Source: Halorubrum salsamenti
Lineage (GTDB): Archaea; Halobacteriota; Halobacteria; Halobacteriales; Haloferacaceae
Direction of reading: 5' to 3'
Assembly: GCF_007671685.1 (NCBI RefSeq)
Contig: NZ_VCNL01000003.1
Span: forward strand, 222,131-286,130
DNA length: 64,000 nt
Shown here: positions 50,887-58,263 of the stretch, piece after piece
Layout: the number at the start of each line of letters is the position of its first letter
Numbering within the stretch: position 1 is the first letter of the stretch
Program-made: the position numbers and the translations under genes
The notes under the pieces: generated by a model
The model's database searches: none
What the model was told of the DNA's origin: nothing
The model's input: only the letters and a program-made list of their open reading frames with translations

Positions 50887-52323
50887 ATGGCCCGGCGTCT
50901 GCTGCTCGGCTGTAGCGCGGTCGGGAACACGCTCGTCGAGCACACCCGCGAGTCGCGCGGCGAGCTCATCGCGATCACCGACGACACCGGATGGGCCTCG
51001 ACCCTGCGCGACCGCAACGTCGCCACCGTGGAGGCCGATCCGACCGATCCCACGACGTACCCCGACAGCGCCGCGGTCGTGCTGGTCGCGAGCGACGACC
51101 CGGAGCGGAACGTCGCCGCCGCGGAGGCCGCGCGGCGCCGCTACCCGGACGCGATGATCGTCGCGCACGTCGGCACGAACCCGACCGCGGCCCAGCAGGA
51201 CGCGGTGGAGGCGGTCGCCGACCGCGTCGTCGACCCCGTCGAGGCCATCGTCTCGCGGGTCCGCGAGGCGGTCGGCGTCGACGCCGACGAGGAGCCGGTC
51301 CGGCTGTTGCGGGCCCTCCGGAACCTCTCCGGACCCCTGCTCGTCGTCGCGCACGACAACCCCGACCCCGACGCCATCGCGAGCGCGCTCGGGCTGGAGC
51401 GGATCGCCGAGTCGGTCGGCGTCGCCGCGGACGCCTGTTACGGCGGCGAGATCGCCCACCAAGAGAACCGCGCGATGGTGAACCTGTTGGACCTCTCGTT
51501 GCGGACCTTCGACGAGGTCGACCTCGACGACTACGACGGGATCGCGCTCGTGGACCACTCGCGCGCCGGGATCAACGACAGCCTCCCGGAAGGACATCCG
51601 GTCACGATCGTCGTCGACCACCACCCGCCGCGGGGCCCCGTCGCCGGGGAGTTCGTCGATATCCGCCCGGACGCCGGGGCGACGAGCACGCTGATCGAGG
51701 AGTACCTCTCGCGGCTCGGTATCGATCCGGACCAGGCCCTCGCGACCTCGCTCCTGTACGGGATCCGGATCGACACGAAGGACTTCACGCGGTCCACCTC
51801 GATCCCGGACTTCGAGGCGGCCGCGTCGCTGTCGGCCTACGCCGACGAGTCGACGCTCGAACGCGTCGAGAGCCCGAGCGTGAGCCCGGAGACGCTCCGC
51901 GTGCTCGCCCGCGCTATCGAGGGGCGGGACGTGCGCGGTTCGACCGTCGCCTCCTGCGTCGGCGAGATCGGCGACCGCGACGCCCTCGCGCAGGCGGCCG
52001 ATCGCCTCCTCGATCTGGACGGGATCGCGGTGACGTTCGTGTTCGGCTACACGGACGGAGTCGTCTACGGCTCCGCGCGGGCCCGCGGCGCGGACCTCGA
52101 CGTGGGCGAACTGCTCCGCGACGCGCTGGACCCGGTCGGCTCCGCCGGTGGGCACGCGACCATGGCCGGCGCGCAGGTCCCGCTCGGAATCCTCCAAGAG
52201 GTGTCCGACGAGGAGTCGCTCGAAGACGTCGTCGAGGCGTTCGTCGCCGGGCGCTTCTTCGAGGCGCTCGACGACGCCCCCTCACCGCCGACGGGGGGAG
52301 TACCGGAGTTCCCGACCGACTGA
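50887..52323 (+). CDS. RCK_N-like plus DHH phosphoesterase
   Basis: 478 residues. N-terminal 1-120 is a TrkA_N/Rossmann-like module (MARRLLLGCSAVGNTLVEH...). Then a DHH domain: LLVVAHDNPDPDAIASALG (DNPD motif), ALVDHSRAG, TIVVDHHPP (DHH), and a DHHA1 domain with GSAGGHATMAGAQ. RecJ-like exonuclease, nanoRNase or c-di-AMP phosphodiesterase are the known activities of such DHH-DHHA1 proteins; the sequence does not choose. It lies 36 bp downstream of folCP. Confidence 0.85.
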   Translation: MARRLLLGCSAVGNTLVEHTRESRGELIAITDDTGWASTLRDRNVATVEADPTDPTTYPDSAAVVLVASDDPERNVAAAEAARRRYPDAMIVAHVGTNPTAAQQDAVEAVADRVVDPVEAIVSRVREAVGVDADEEPVRLLRALRNLSGPLLVVAHDNPDPDAIASALGLERIAESVGVAADACYGGEIAHQENRAMVNLLDLSLRTFDEVDLDDYDGIALVDHSRAGINDSLPEGHPVTIVVDHHPPRGPVAGEFVDIRPDAGATSTLIEEYLSRLGIDPDQALATSLLYGIRIDTKDFTRSTSIPDFEAAASLSAYADESTLERVESPSVSPETLRVLARAIEGRDVRGSTVASCVGEIGDRDALAQAADRLLDLDGIAVTFVFGYTDGVVYGSARARGADLDVGELLRDALDPVGSAGGHATMAGAQVPLGILQEVSDEESLEDVVEAFVAGRFFEALDDAPSPPTGGVPEFPTD

Positions 52324-52338
52324 GAGCGTTCGCTCTCG
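52322..52338. terminator. perfect hairpin after the DHH gene
   Basis: gagagcg-tt-cgctctc overlaps the stop codon of the DHH gene and forms a 7-bp stem. It might be a terminator or processing signal, but no T run follows. Confidence is low since archaeal terminators are mostly U-tracts. Confidence 0.35.
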
Positions 52339-52340
52339 GC

Positions 52341-52416
52341 TCCCGGAACTTTCCGCGGTCCCGGATCCCGGAATTTTTCGCGGTCCCGGATCCCGGGATT
52401 TTTCCGCGGTCCCGCC
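52341..52416. repeat. three tandem 25-bp repeats upstream of trxB
   Basis: Units 52341-52365, 52366-52390 and 52391-about 52416: tcccggaactttccgcgg then tcccgga, with minor changes (gaatttttcgcgg; gggatttttccgcgg). Each contains the palindrome-like ccgcgg core and a T tract. The array lies 75-150 bp before the trxB start and between it and the DHH gene, so it may be an operator array or transcription terminator. Confidence 0.85.
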
Positions 52417-52490
52417 ACCCATCCCTCGCTCTCCCGCCATCCGCGTCCGAGGGCGCAACCTACATACTTCGCGACGGCGAACTGGTACGT

Positions 52491-53561
52491 ATGACCGACG
52501 ACATTGTCGAACACCGTCGACTGATCATCGCCGGCACCGGGATCGCGGGGCTCTCCGCGGGAATTTACGCCGCGCGCTCGAACAACGATCCCCTGCTCAT
52601 CGAGGGCGACGAGCCGGGCGGCCAGCTCACGCTCACCACCGACGTGGAGAACTATCCCGGCTTCCCCGAGGGGATCTCCGGGCCGGAGCTGATCAACGAC
52701 ATGAAAGCGCAGGCGACGAAGTTCGGCGCCGAGACCCGCAACGGGGTCATCGAGGACGTCTCCAAAGAGCCCGCGGGCCACTTCCGCGTCGAGCTCTCCG
52801 ACGGCGACGTGTACACCGCCGACGGCTTCATCGCCGCCTCTGGCGCCAGCGCCCGCACGCTCGGCGTCCCGGGCGAGGACGAGCTGATGGGGTACGGGCT
52901 CTCGACGTGCGCGACCTGCGACGGCGCGTTCTTCCGCGGCGAGGACATGCTCGTCGTCGGCGGCGGCGACGCCGCGATGGAAGAGGCGAACTTCCTGACG
53001 AAGTTCGCGGACACCGTCTACATCGCCCACCGCCGCGAGGAGTTCCGCGCCGAGGACGTGTGGATCGAGCGCACGATGGAGAAGGTGGAGGACGGCGAGA
53101 TCGAGCTCCTCCTCAACACCGAGCTCACCGAGATCCACGGCACCCCCGAGGACGGGATCGACCACGTCAGTCTGGTCGAACACCCGGACGGGCACCCGAA
53201 GGAGAAGCTCGATGACCCGGCGACCGCCGACGAGGTCGACGAGTACGACTTCGACGTGGGCGCCGTCTTCTTCGCCATCGGCCACACGCCGAACACGGAC
53301 TTCCTCGAGGGGACCGGGATCGAGACCGACGACGACGGCTACCTCATCACCGAGGGCGGCCGCGGCGGGAACCAGACCGCGACCGGCGTCGAGGGGCTGT
53401 TCGGCGCCGGCGACGTGGTCGACTTCCACTACCAGCAGGCGGCCACGGCCAGCGGGATGGGCGTGAAGGCCGCGCTCGACGTCGACGAGTACCTCACCGA
53501 GCGCGAGCGCGCCGGCGAGCTGTACGAGCCCGAAGTCGACGCGGCGGCCGCGGACGACTGA
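52491..53561 (+). CDS. trxB: thioredoxin reductase (NAD(P)H-dependent disulfide reductase)
   Basis: 356 residues. FAD motif LIIAGTGIAGLSAGIYAARS, redox site CATC at Cys140 and Cys143, NAD(P)H motif MLVVGGGDAAMEEANFL and FAD-contact GLFGAGDVVDFHYQQ. Two-domain low-molecular-weight type. The NADPH-binding basic residues (HRREEF) support NADPH use. A tacata-like TATA near 52461 sits 27 bp before ATG 52491, so leaderless. Supplies electrons to thioredoxins and possibly glutaredoxin. Confidence 0.93.
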   Translation: MTDDIVEHRRLIIAGTGIAGLSAGIYAARSNNDPLLIEGDEPGGQLTLTTDVENYPGFPEGISGPELINDMKAQATKFGAETRNGVIEDVSKEPAGHFRVELSDGDVYTADGFIAASGASARTLGVPGEDELMGYGLSTCATCDGAFFRGEDMLVVGGGDAAMEEANFLTKFADTVYIAHRREEFRAEDVWIERTMEKVEDGEIELLLNTELTEIHGTPEDGIDHVSLVEHPDGHPKEKLDDPATADEVDEYDFDVGAVFFAIGHTPNTDFLEGTGIETDDDGYLITEGGRGGNQTATGVEGLFGAGDVVDFHYQQAATASGMGVKAALDVDEYLTERERAGELYEPEVDAAAADD

Positions 53562-54125
53562 GCGGCGACCGAACGACGAGCGTCTTTTTAAGTAACCGCG
53601 CCGCGGCGGAGCCGCCGAGCGACGGCGATATCGACTGTTTATAAAGCGATCTGCCGTCGGCGCGCGCCTCCGAGCGGTCGCCACTGGCGACCGCGAGTAG
53701 TGAGGGACCGAAGGTCCCTCTGACAGCCGGCGGCGAAGCCGCCGGCGAGAGCGCGTGCGAGGGAGTCAGTCGTCCGGAGCGAAGCGGAGGACGGCTGACG
53801 AGGTTGGGGAGGTGTGAGGTGCGGTTGCTGTGCGGTGCGGGGTGGGACTCAAAGGGGCGGCCGGCGAGGCGGGCGCAGGTGACGTAAGCACTGCAGGGAG
53901 CGAGCAGCACGAGCGACCGAAGCGCGCAGCGAGCGTGCGTCCGCCTCGCCGGCTGGGGCTTTGACGGTGTTCCCTGTCGATCTGTCGTCAGGTACTTATA
54001 AGCGAGCGGCTGGGCTTTGGAAGTGTTCACCACGGGATCGCCGCGATCGTTGTAAGCAGCAACGAGGACGGTGCAAACGTTAATCGACGATCTGCGAACG
54101 GCTATTTATAAGCGGTCGACGACTC
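53562..54125 (+). repeat. dispersed hairpin element, copy C (compound)
   Basis: 564 bp between convergent trxB and the PPOX gene. Left end tcgactgtttataaagcg (53631-53648), block 2 gccgtcggcgcgcgcctcc (53653-53671), hairpins 53674-53694, 53704-53718 and 53726-53746, block 3 gcgtgcgagggagtcag (53753-53768), stem 53765-53798, block 4 tgacgaggttggggaggtg (53796-53814) and gggactcaaaggggc (53844-53858), long stem gccggcgaggcgg/ccgcctcgccggc (53860-53872/53940-53952), block 5 ggctggggctttg (53951-53963), right end acttataagcg. A second partial tail follows at 54008-54060 (ggctgggctttgg to gttgtaagcag) and a third tttataagcg at 54104-54113. Confidence 0.85.
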
Positions 54126-54593
54126 CTACTCATCGTCGCGGTCGACGACGACCGTACGGCCGGTGAGCCGCTCGGGCTCGAACCGGTACAGCTCGATGTC
54201 GAGGTCTTTCTTCCCGTCGGCCCAGATCTCGAACAGGGGCCGTTGCGTCTTGCCGTACTGCGCGATCGTCTCGGGCGTGAGGTCGTCGAGATCGACCCGA
54301 TGGAGGGCGCCGACGCCGACGACGCTCGCGTACTCCTCGCGGCTCCCCTCGCCGCCCTCCTCGTACACCACGATCCGGGCCTGCGGGTCGGACGCGAGGA
54401 ACTCTCGCTTCTCGCTGTCGGGCGTCGACACGAGCCGGAGGAAGGCGGTCCGCGACTCCTCGTCGAATCCGTACGAGATCGGGATCGCGTACGGGGTCTC
54501 GTCGCGCGCGAGGGACAGCACCCCGGTCTCGTGCCGGGACAGGAGCGCGTCGACCTCCGCGTCGGACATCTCGACCTCGCTTCTCGTCGCCAT
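54126..54593 (-). CDS. pyridoxamine 5'-phosphate oxidase-family flavoprotein
   Basis: 155 residues with the split-barrel fold: VDALLSRHETGVLSLARDETPYAIPISYGFDEESRTAFLRLV in two parts is the PPOX/HugZ-like FMN-binding start, followed by EEYASVVGVGALHRVDLDDL. Such proteins bind FMN, heme or F420. ATG 54593 (MATRSEVEMSDAEVD) was chosen. No pdxH-specific residues were identified, so vitamin B6 synthesis is not implied. Confidence 0.82.
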   Translation of the reverse strand: MATRSEVEMSDAEVDALLSRHETGVLSLARDETPYAIPISYGFDEESRTAFLRLVSTPDSEKREFLASDPQARIVVYEEGGEGSREEYASVVGVGALHRVDLDDLTPETIAQYGKTQRPLFEIWADGKKDLDIELYRFEPERLTGRTVVVDRDDE

Positions 54594-54718
54594 ACGCGAT
54601 CCTCTGGGTACGAGGGGATAAAGGACACGAGACTGAGCGAGGGGGAACCGACGGCTGTCGGTGGCGGAGGCCCGCGACGGGACCCGGGAATTGGGCGGAC
54701 CGAGGGAGACGACAACCG

Positions 54719-54871
54719 CTACGCGGTCTGAGGGTCCGCGATGTCGCCCTCGGTAACGGGGGCGCCGCAGACGACACAGCCCGTTTCGAGCAGCGTCGCC
54801 CGCATCGCGTCGTCCACCTCGATCGACCGGCGACACTCCGGACAGACGAAGGTGTGCGTCCGTGGGCTCAT
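54719..54871 (-). CDS. mini zinc-ribbon protein (DUF7560-like), second copy
   Basis: 50 residues, ATG 54871. FVCPECRRSIEVDDAMRATLL, then GCVVCGAPVTEGD: two CxxC knuckles spaced as in the 45-residue relative at 45955-46092, with the shared E-V-D/N-D-x-M-R core. It lies 125 bp upstream of the PPOX gene on the same strand and 107 bp downstream of the Bat regulator stop. Confidence 0.8.
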   Translation of the reverse strand: MSPRTHTFVCPECRRSIEVDDAMRATLLETGCVVCGAPVTEGDIADPQTA

Positions 54872-54978
54872 GGTGAAGAGTACGACACGGATCCACATGA
54901 AGGATGGATCGGATTCCTGAGGGTTCGGAATCCGGCGGGCCGGGACCCCCGAAGGTCGCGAGCGACGAGGAGGGGAGT

Positions 54979-55614
54979 TCAGTCGAGCAGCGTCGAGAGC
55001 AGCTTCCGCTGTGCGGCCGCCATGTGCTCCGAGAACGTCGACCGGTCGATGCCGAGCGACTCGGCGACCTCGCCGGCGTTGGCCCCCTTCGGGTGGTCGA
55101 AGTAGCCCGCGTCGTAGGCGGCGGTGAGCACCTCGCGCTGGCGCTCGGTCAGTTCGCTCCGGTCGACGGTGACCAGGTCCGACTCCTCGGGCGTCGACGA
55201 CGACTGGAGTAACCGCAACACCTGCATGTCGGAGCAGGACTCTCGGAACTCGTCGAGCACGGAGCGGAGCGTCGGCAGGTCGGTCGCGTGAAAGGTGACG
55301 ACCAGCCGCCCGTCTCGGATGGTGGTCTCCGAGGTGGGGACGCCGTGTCGGTCGAGCACCGCGAACGGCGACGCCTCGGCGCTGGGGGTCTCGAACCGGT
55401 AGGCCGCCTTGGCGCCGTAGTCGAACACGACCTCGACTCCCTCAGGGGCCGGGAGGTCCGCGTCGGCGATGAACTCGAAGACGACGGTCCCCGGATCGCT
55501 GTCCGACGCGCTGCGCGCGACGTTGTAGATCGGTGTCGACCCGTCGACCACGCCGTCAAACGGGGACGGCGACGTCGTCGGGAGCGAGACCTCCGCTCTG
55601 ATTCCGGATCCCAT
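54979..55614 (-). CDS. Bat-like regulator with C-terminal HTH_10
   Basis: 211 residues. The C-terminal HTH reads LTERQREVLTAAYDAGYFDHP, then ANAGEVAESLGIDRSTFSEHM, typical of the bacterio-opsin activator (HTH_10) domain of haloarchaea. The N-terminal 130 residues are the BAT-associated GAF/HTH-linked sensory domain (VVFEFIADADLPAPEGVEV). No opsin gene is close, so the target is unknown. ATG 55614 (MGSGIRAEVS). Confidence 0.85.
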   Translation of the reverse strand: MGSGIRAEVSLPTTSPSPFDGVVDGSTPIYNVARSASDSDPGTVVFEFIADADLPAPEGVEVVFDYGAKAAYRFETPSAEASPFAVLDRHGVPTSETTIRDGRLVVTFHATDLPTLRSVLDEFRESCSDMQVLRLLQSSSTPEESDLVTVDRSELTERQREVLTAAYDAGYFDHPKGANAGEVAESLGIDRSTFSEHMAAAQRKLLSTLLD

Positions 55615-55797
55615 CTGCGTGTCCGTTCGTGTCCGCCCCCGGGCAAAACGTTGACGCCGTCCGCGCGTCCGCGTCGTCGCCGCTCGCTGGCGCTCGCTGG
55701 TCGACGCTTGCTCGGCGGCGCCAATCGGTTCGCCCTTATAAAACACCCCCCATATGTAGGGCCGGTGTTGGGGTGGACGGAGCCACAACCTACATCC

Positions 55798-56187
55798 ATG
55801 AAGCGAAACGCGCCGCGGGCGACCGGACCGACGACCGCGACGGAAGGCGACGAAACGCTCGATGACACGTTCGACGCGCTCGCCGACCCCGACTGCCGGG
55901 CGATCCTCGGGGCCGCCGACACGGCGATGACGACGAGCGAGCTGGCCGACGCGTGCGACATCGCGCTCTCGACCGCCTACCGCAAGGTCGAACGACTCAG
56001 CGAGACTCCCCTACTGGTCGAAGGCGTCCGCTTCGACGCCGACGGGGACCACGCGGCGGAGTACACGCGGGGCGCGACCGACGCAACCATCGAGCTCGGT
56101 GACGGCGGTATCACGTTGACCGTCGACGACTCCGCGGCCGACTCGGTGAGCGCCGCGTTCGACACCACCGGCGTCTCGGCCGACTGA
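55798..56187 (+). CDS. ArsR-like winged-helix regulator
   Basis: 129 residues. FDALADPDCRAILGAADTAMTTSELADACDIALSTAYRKVE in two parts is an ArsR/TrmB-type winged helix; the C-terminal half (DATIELGDGGITLTVDDS) is beta-rich and may sense a ligand. ATG 55798. The gene is divergent from the Bat regulator with 183 bp between; a cttataaaa TATA lies at about 55735-55743. The PAS kinase gene starts 121 bp downstream. Confidence 0.8.
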   Translation: MKRNAPRATGPTTATEGDETLDDTFDALADPDCRAILGAADTAMTTSELADACDIALSTAYRKVERLSETPLLVEGVRFDADGDHAAEYTRGATDATIELGDGGITLTVDDSAADSVSAAFDTTGVSAD

Positions 56188-56308
56188 GCGCGCGTCTCGG
56201 GCGCTGATTACGCCGTCTGCGACGACCGACCGGGAGCGTAGCCGTGAGATTTCTCTCGTGATAATCGGGCGAGTAGCCTTATCAACCGCCTCGGATAGCG
56301 GTAACCAT

Positions 56309-58081
56309 ATGGCCGAGTCGCCGGATCCCGCCGTTCTTCTGGATCTCGCGGGGGACAAGATCGCCGTTCTCGACGAAGACGGGATCTACCGGCATCTCAA
56401 CGCGTCCGTCGCCGACTTGCTCGGGTTTCGATCGGACGAACTCGTCGGGACGGACGCCCTCGCGCGAGCGCATCCCGACGACGAGGAGCGGCTCCGGAAC
56501 ACGTTCGCGCGGATCGTCGCCGAAGAGTCGGCAGTCAGCGAGTCGCTGGAGTACCGGTACCGCACCGCCGACGACGAGTGGGTGTGGCTCCGGACGACGG
56601 TCCATCCGCCCGGACAGACGGGGATCGACGGCTACGTGGTGACTTCGCGGGACATCACGGCCGAGGTCGAGTCCCGGCGCCGGCTGGAGACGATCGCGTC
56701 GGTGTCGTCCGACGTGTTCTGGATGTTCTCCGCCGAGTGGGACGAGCTCCTGTTCGTCAACGACGCCGCCGAGGAGATATTCGGCGTGTCGCCGGACGCG
56801 CTCGAACGCCGGCCCACGAAGTTCCTCGACGCGGTCCACCCCGACGATCGCCCGTACGTCGAGCGGGCCATGGGGCGGCTCTCGAACGGGGAGTCGACGC
56901 TGATCGACTACCGGCTCGGGTCCGCCGACGGGGTCACGAAGTGGGTCCGCGTGCCCGGCGAGCCGGTGAGCGAGAACGGTGAGGTCGTCGCAGTCGCCGG
57001 GTTCGCGCGCGACGTCACCGACGAGTACCGCCGCGAGCGACAGCTCGCCGTGATGGACAACCTCCTGCGACACACGATCCGAAACGACATGAACATCGTC
57101 GACGGGACCGCGGAGCGCATCGTCGACTCCGTCGCCGCGTCGGACGCGTTCGAGCCGGAGGCGCGGGGCGACGACGCGGACGGCGAGAGCGAGGACGGCG
57201 GCGGTCAGATCGATCCCGACGCCCTCGCCGAACTCGGCGCGGACGTACGGGAGCACGCGGAGACGATCCGCCGGATCGCCTCCGACCTGCTGACGACCGC
57301 GGAGAAACAGCGCGGCGTGATCGACCTGCTGCGACAGCGCGAGTCGCCCCGGACGGTCGAGGTCGCGCCCGTGGTCGAGGAGGCGCTCGGCATGGTCGTC
57401 GACGACTGCGACGAGCCGATCGACATCACCTATCGCGACCCCGTCGAGGACGGAGATCCGGCGGAGAGCGCGCACGGAGACGAGACCGAGAACGGAGGCT
57501 GGCTGACCGACGAGGGAACGGCGAGCGGGGAGCCGAAAGGGGACGACGGCTCGACGCTCCCGCGGGTGTCGGTCTCGTACCCGCCGGACGCGAGGGCGTT
57601 CACGCACCCGGAGATCGACTACGCGATCGCGGAGCTGGTCGAGAACGCCCTCGAACACGCGGAGACGACGCCGCGAATCCGGATCGACGTGCGCGCGACG
57701 GGCGATGCGGTCGAGGTGTCGATCCGCGACAACTGCCCGCCGATCCCGGTCGAGGAGCGGTACGTCATCACCGATCGGTGGGAGATGGACGACCTCCGTC
57801 ACACCGGGGGAATGGGGTTATGGCTCGTGTACTGGGTCGCCAACCGGTCTGGCGGCGGGGTGACCTTCGACACCCACGCCGACGGGAACGTCGTGACGCT
57901 CTCCGTCCCGAACGCGAAGTGCGACGCGACCGACGAGGACTCCCTCGGGACGAGCCCGTCGAACCGCCCGACGACCGCCGGGATTGGAGGAGCGGACGCG
58001 CGGATGCGAACGGACGGGTCCGCGCCTTCAGGCTCCGAAGACTGCGGGTCGGACCGGGAAGGTCGCGACGACGCGGAGTGA
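56309..58081 (+). CDS. PAS-domain sensor histidine kinase
   Basis: 590 residues, cytoplasmic. Two PAS domains (about 10-125 and 125-245), then the H-box RHTIRNDMNIVDG with His255, an acidic insertion (residues 290-315), and an HATPase domain: EIDYAIAELVENALEHAE (N box), VSIRDNCPPIPVEER (G1), HTGGMGLWLVYWV (G2). It lacks membrane helices, so it senses internal signals (redox, light or ligands). It follows an ArsR-like regulator in the same direction. ATG 56309. Confidence 0.92.
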   Translation: MAESPDPAVLLDLAGDKIAVLDEDGIYRHLNASVADLLGFRSDELVGTDALARAHPDDEERLRNTFARIVAEESAVSESLEYRYRTADDEWVWLRTTVHPPGQTGIDGYVVTSRDITAEVESRRRLETIASVSSDVFWMFSAEWDELLFVNDAAEEIFGVSPDALERRPTKFLDAVHPDDRPYVERAMGRLSNGESTLIDYRLGSADGVTKWVRVPGEPVSENGEVVAVAGFARDVTDEYRRERQLAVMDNLLRHTIRNDMNIVDGTAERIVDSVAASDAFEPEARGDDADGESEDGGGQIDPDALAELGADVREHAETIRRIASDLLTTAEKQRGVIDLLRQRESPRTVEVAPVVEEALGMVVDDCDEPIDITYRDPVEDGDPAESAHGDETENGGWLTDEGTASGEPKGDDGSTLPRVSVSYPPDARAFTHPEIDYAIAELVENALEHAETTPRIRIDVRATGDAVEVSIRDNCPPIPVEERYVITDRWEMDDLRHTGGMGLWLVYWVANRSGGGVTFDTHADGNVVTLSVPNAKCDATDEDSLGTSPSNRPTTAGIGGADARMRTDGSAPSGSEDCGSDREGRDDAE

Positions 58082-58263
58082 ACGGGAGAACCAAGTCGCT
58101 CCGCGGGGCGAGAGCCGAAGCGTCGAATTACGGGACCAAACGTGGCATCACCTCCTCGGTCCTCGAACGAGACGGTATCGATACGATCGATCGTTCATTA
58201 ATATTCAGGGAATGAGAACGCTCCCGCCGATCTTAAGCCGTCGGTGCGTATAGCCACGTACCG

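Noticed and set aside
48967-52197. 1076-residue minus-strand open frame
   Set aside because: Antisense shadow of folCP and the DHH gene; its Arg/His/Val-rich composition is the usual artefact of GC-rich haloarchaeal genes.
9311-54118. CRISPR array
   Set aside because: The repeated blocks are not regularly spaced, occur once per locus, and no cas gene is in the window.
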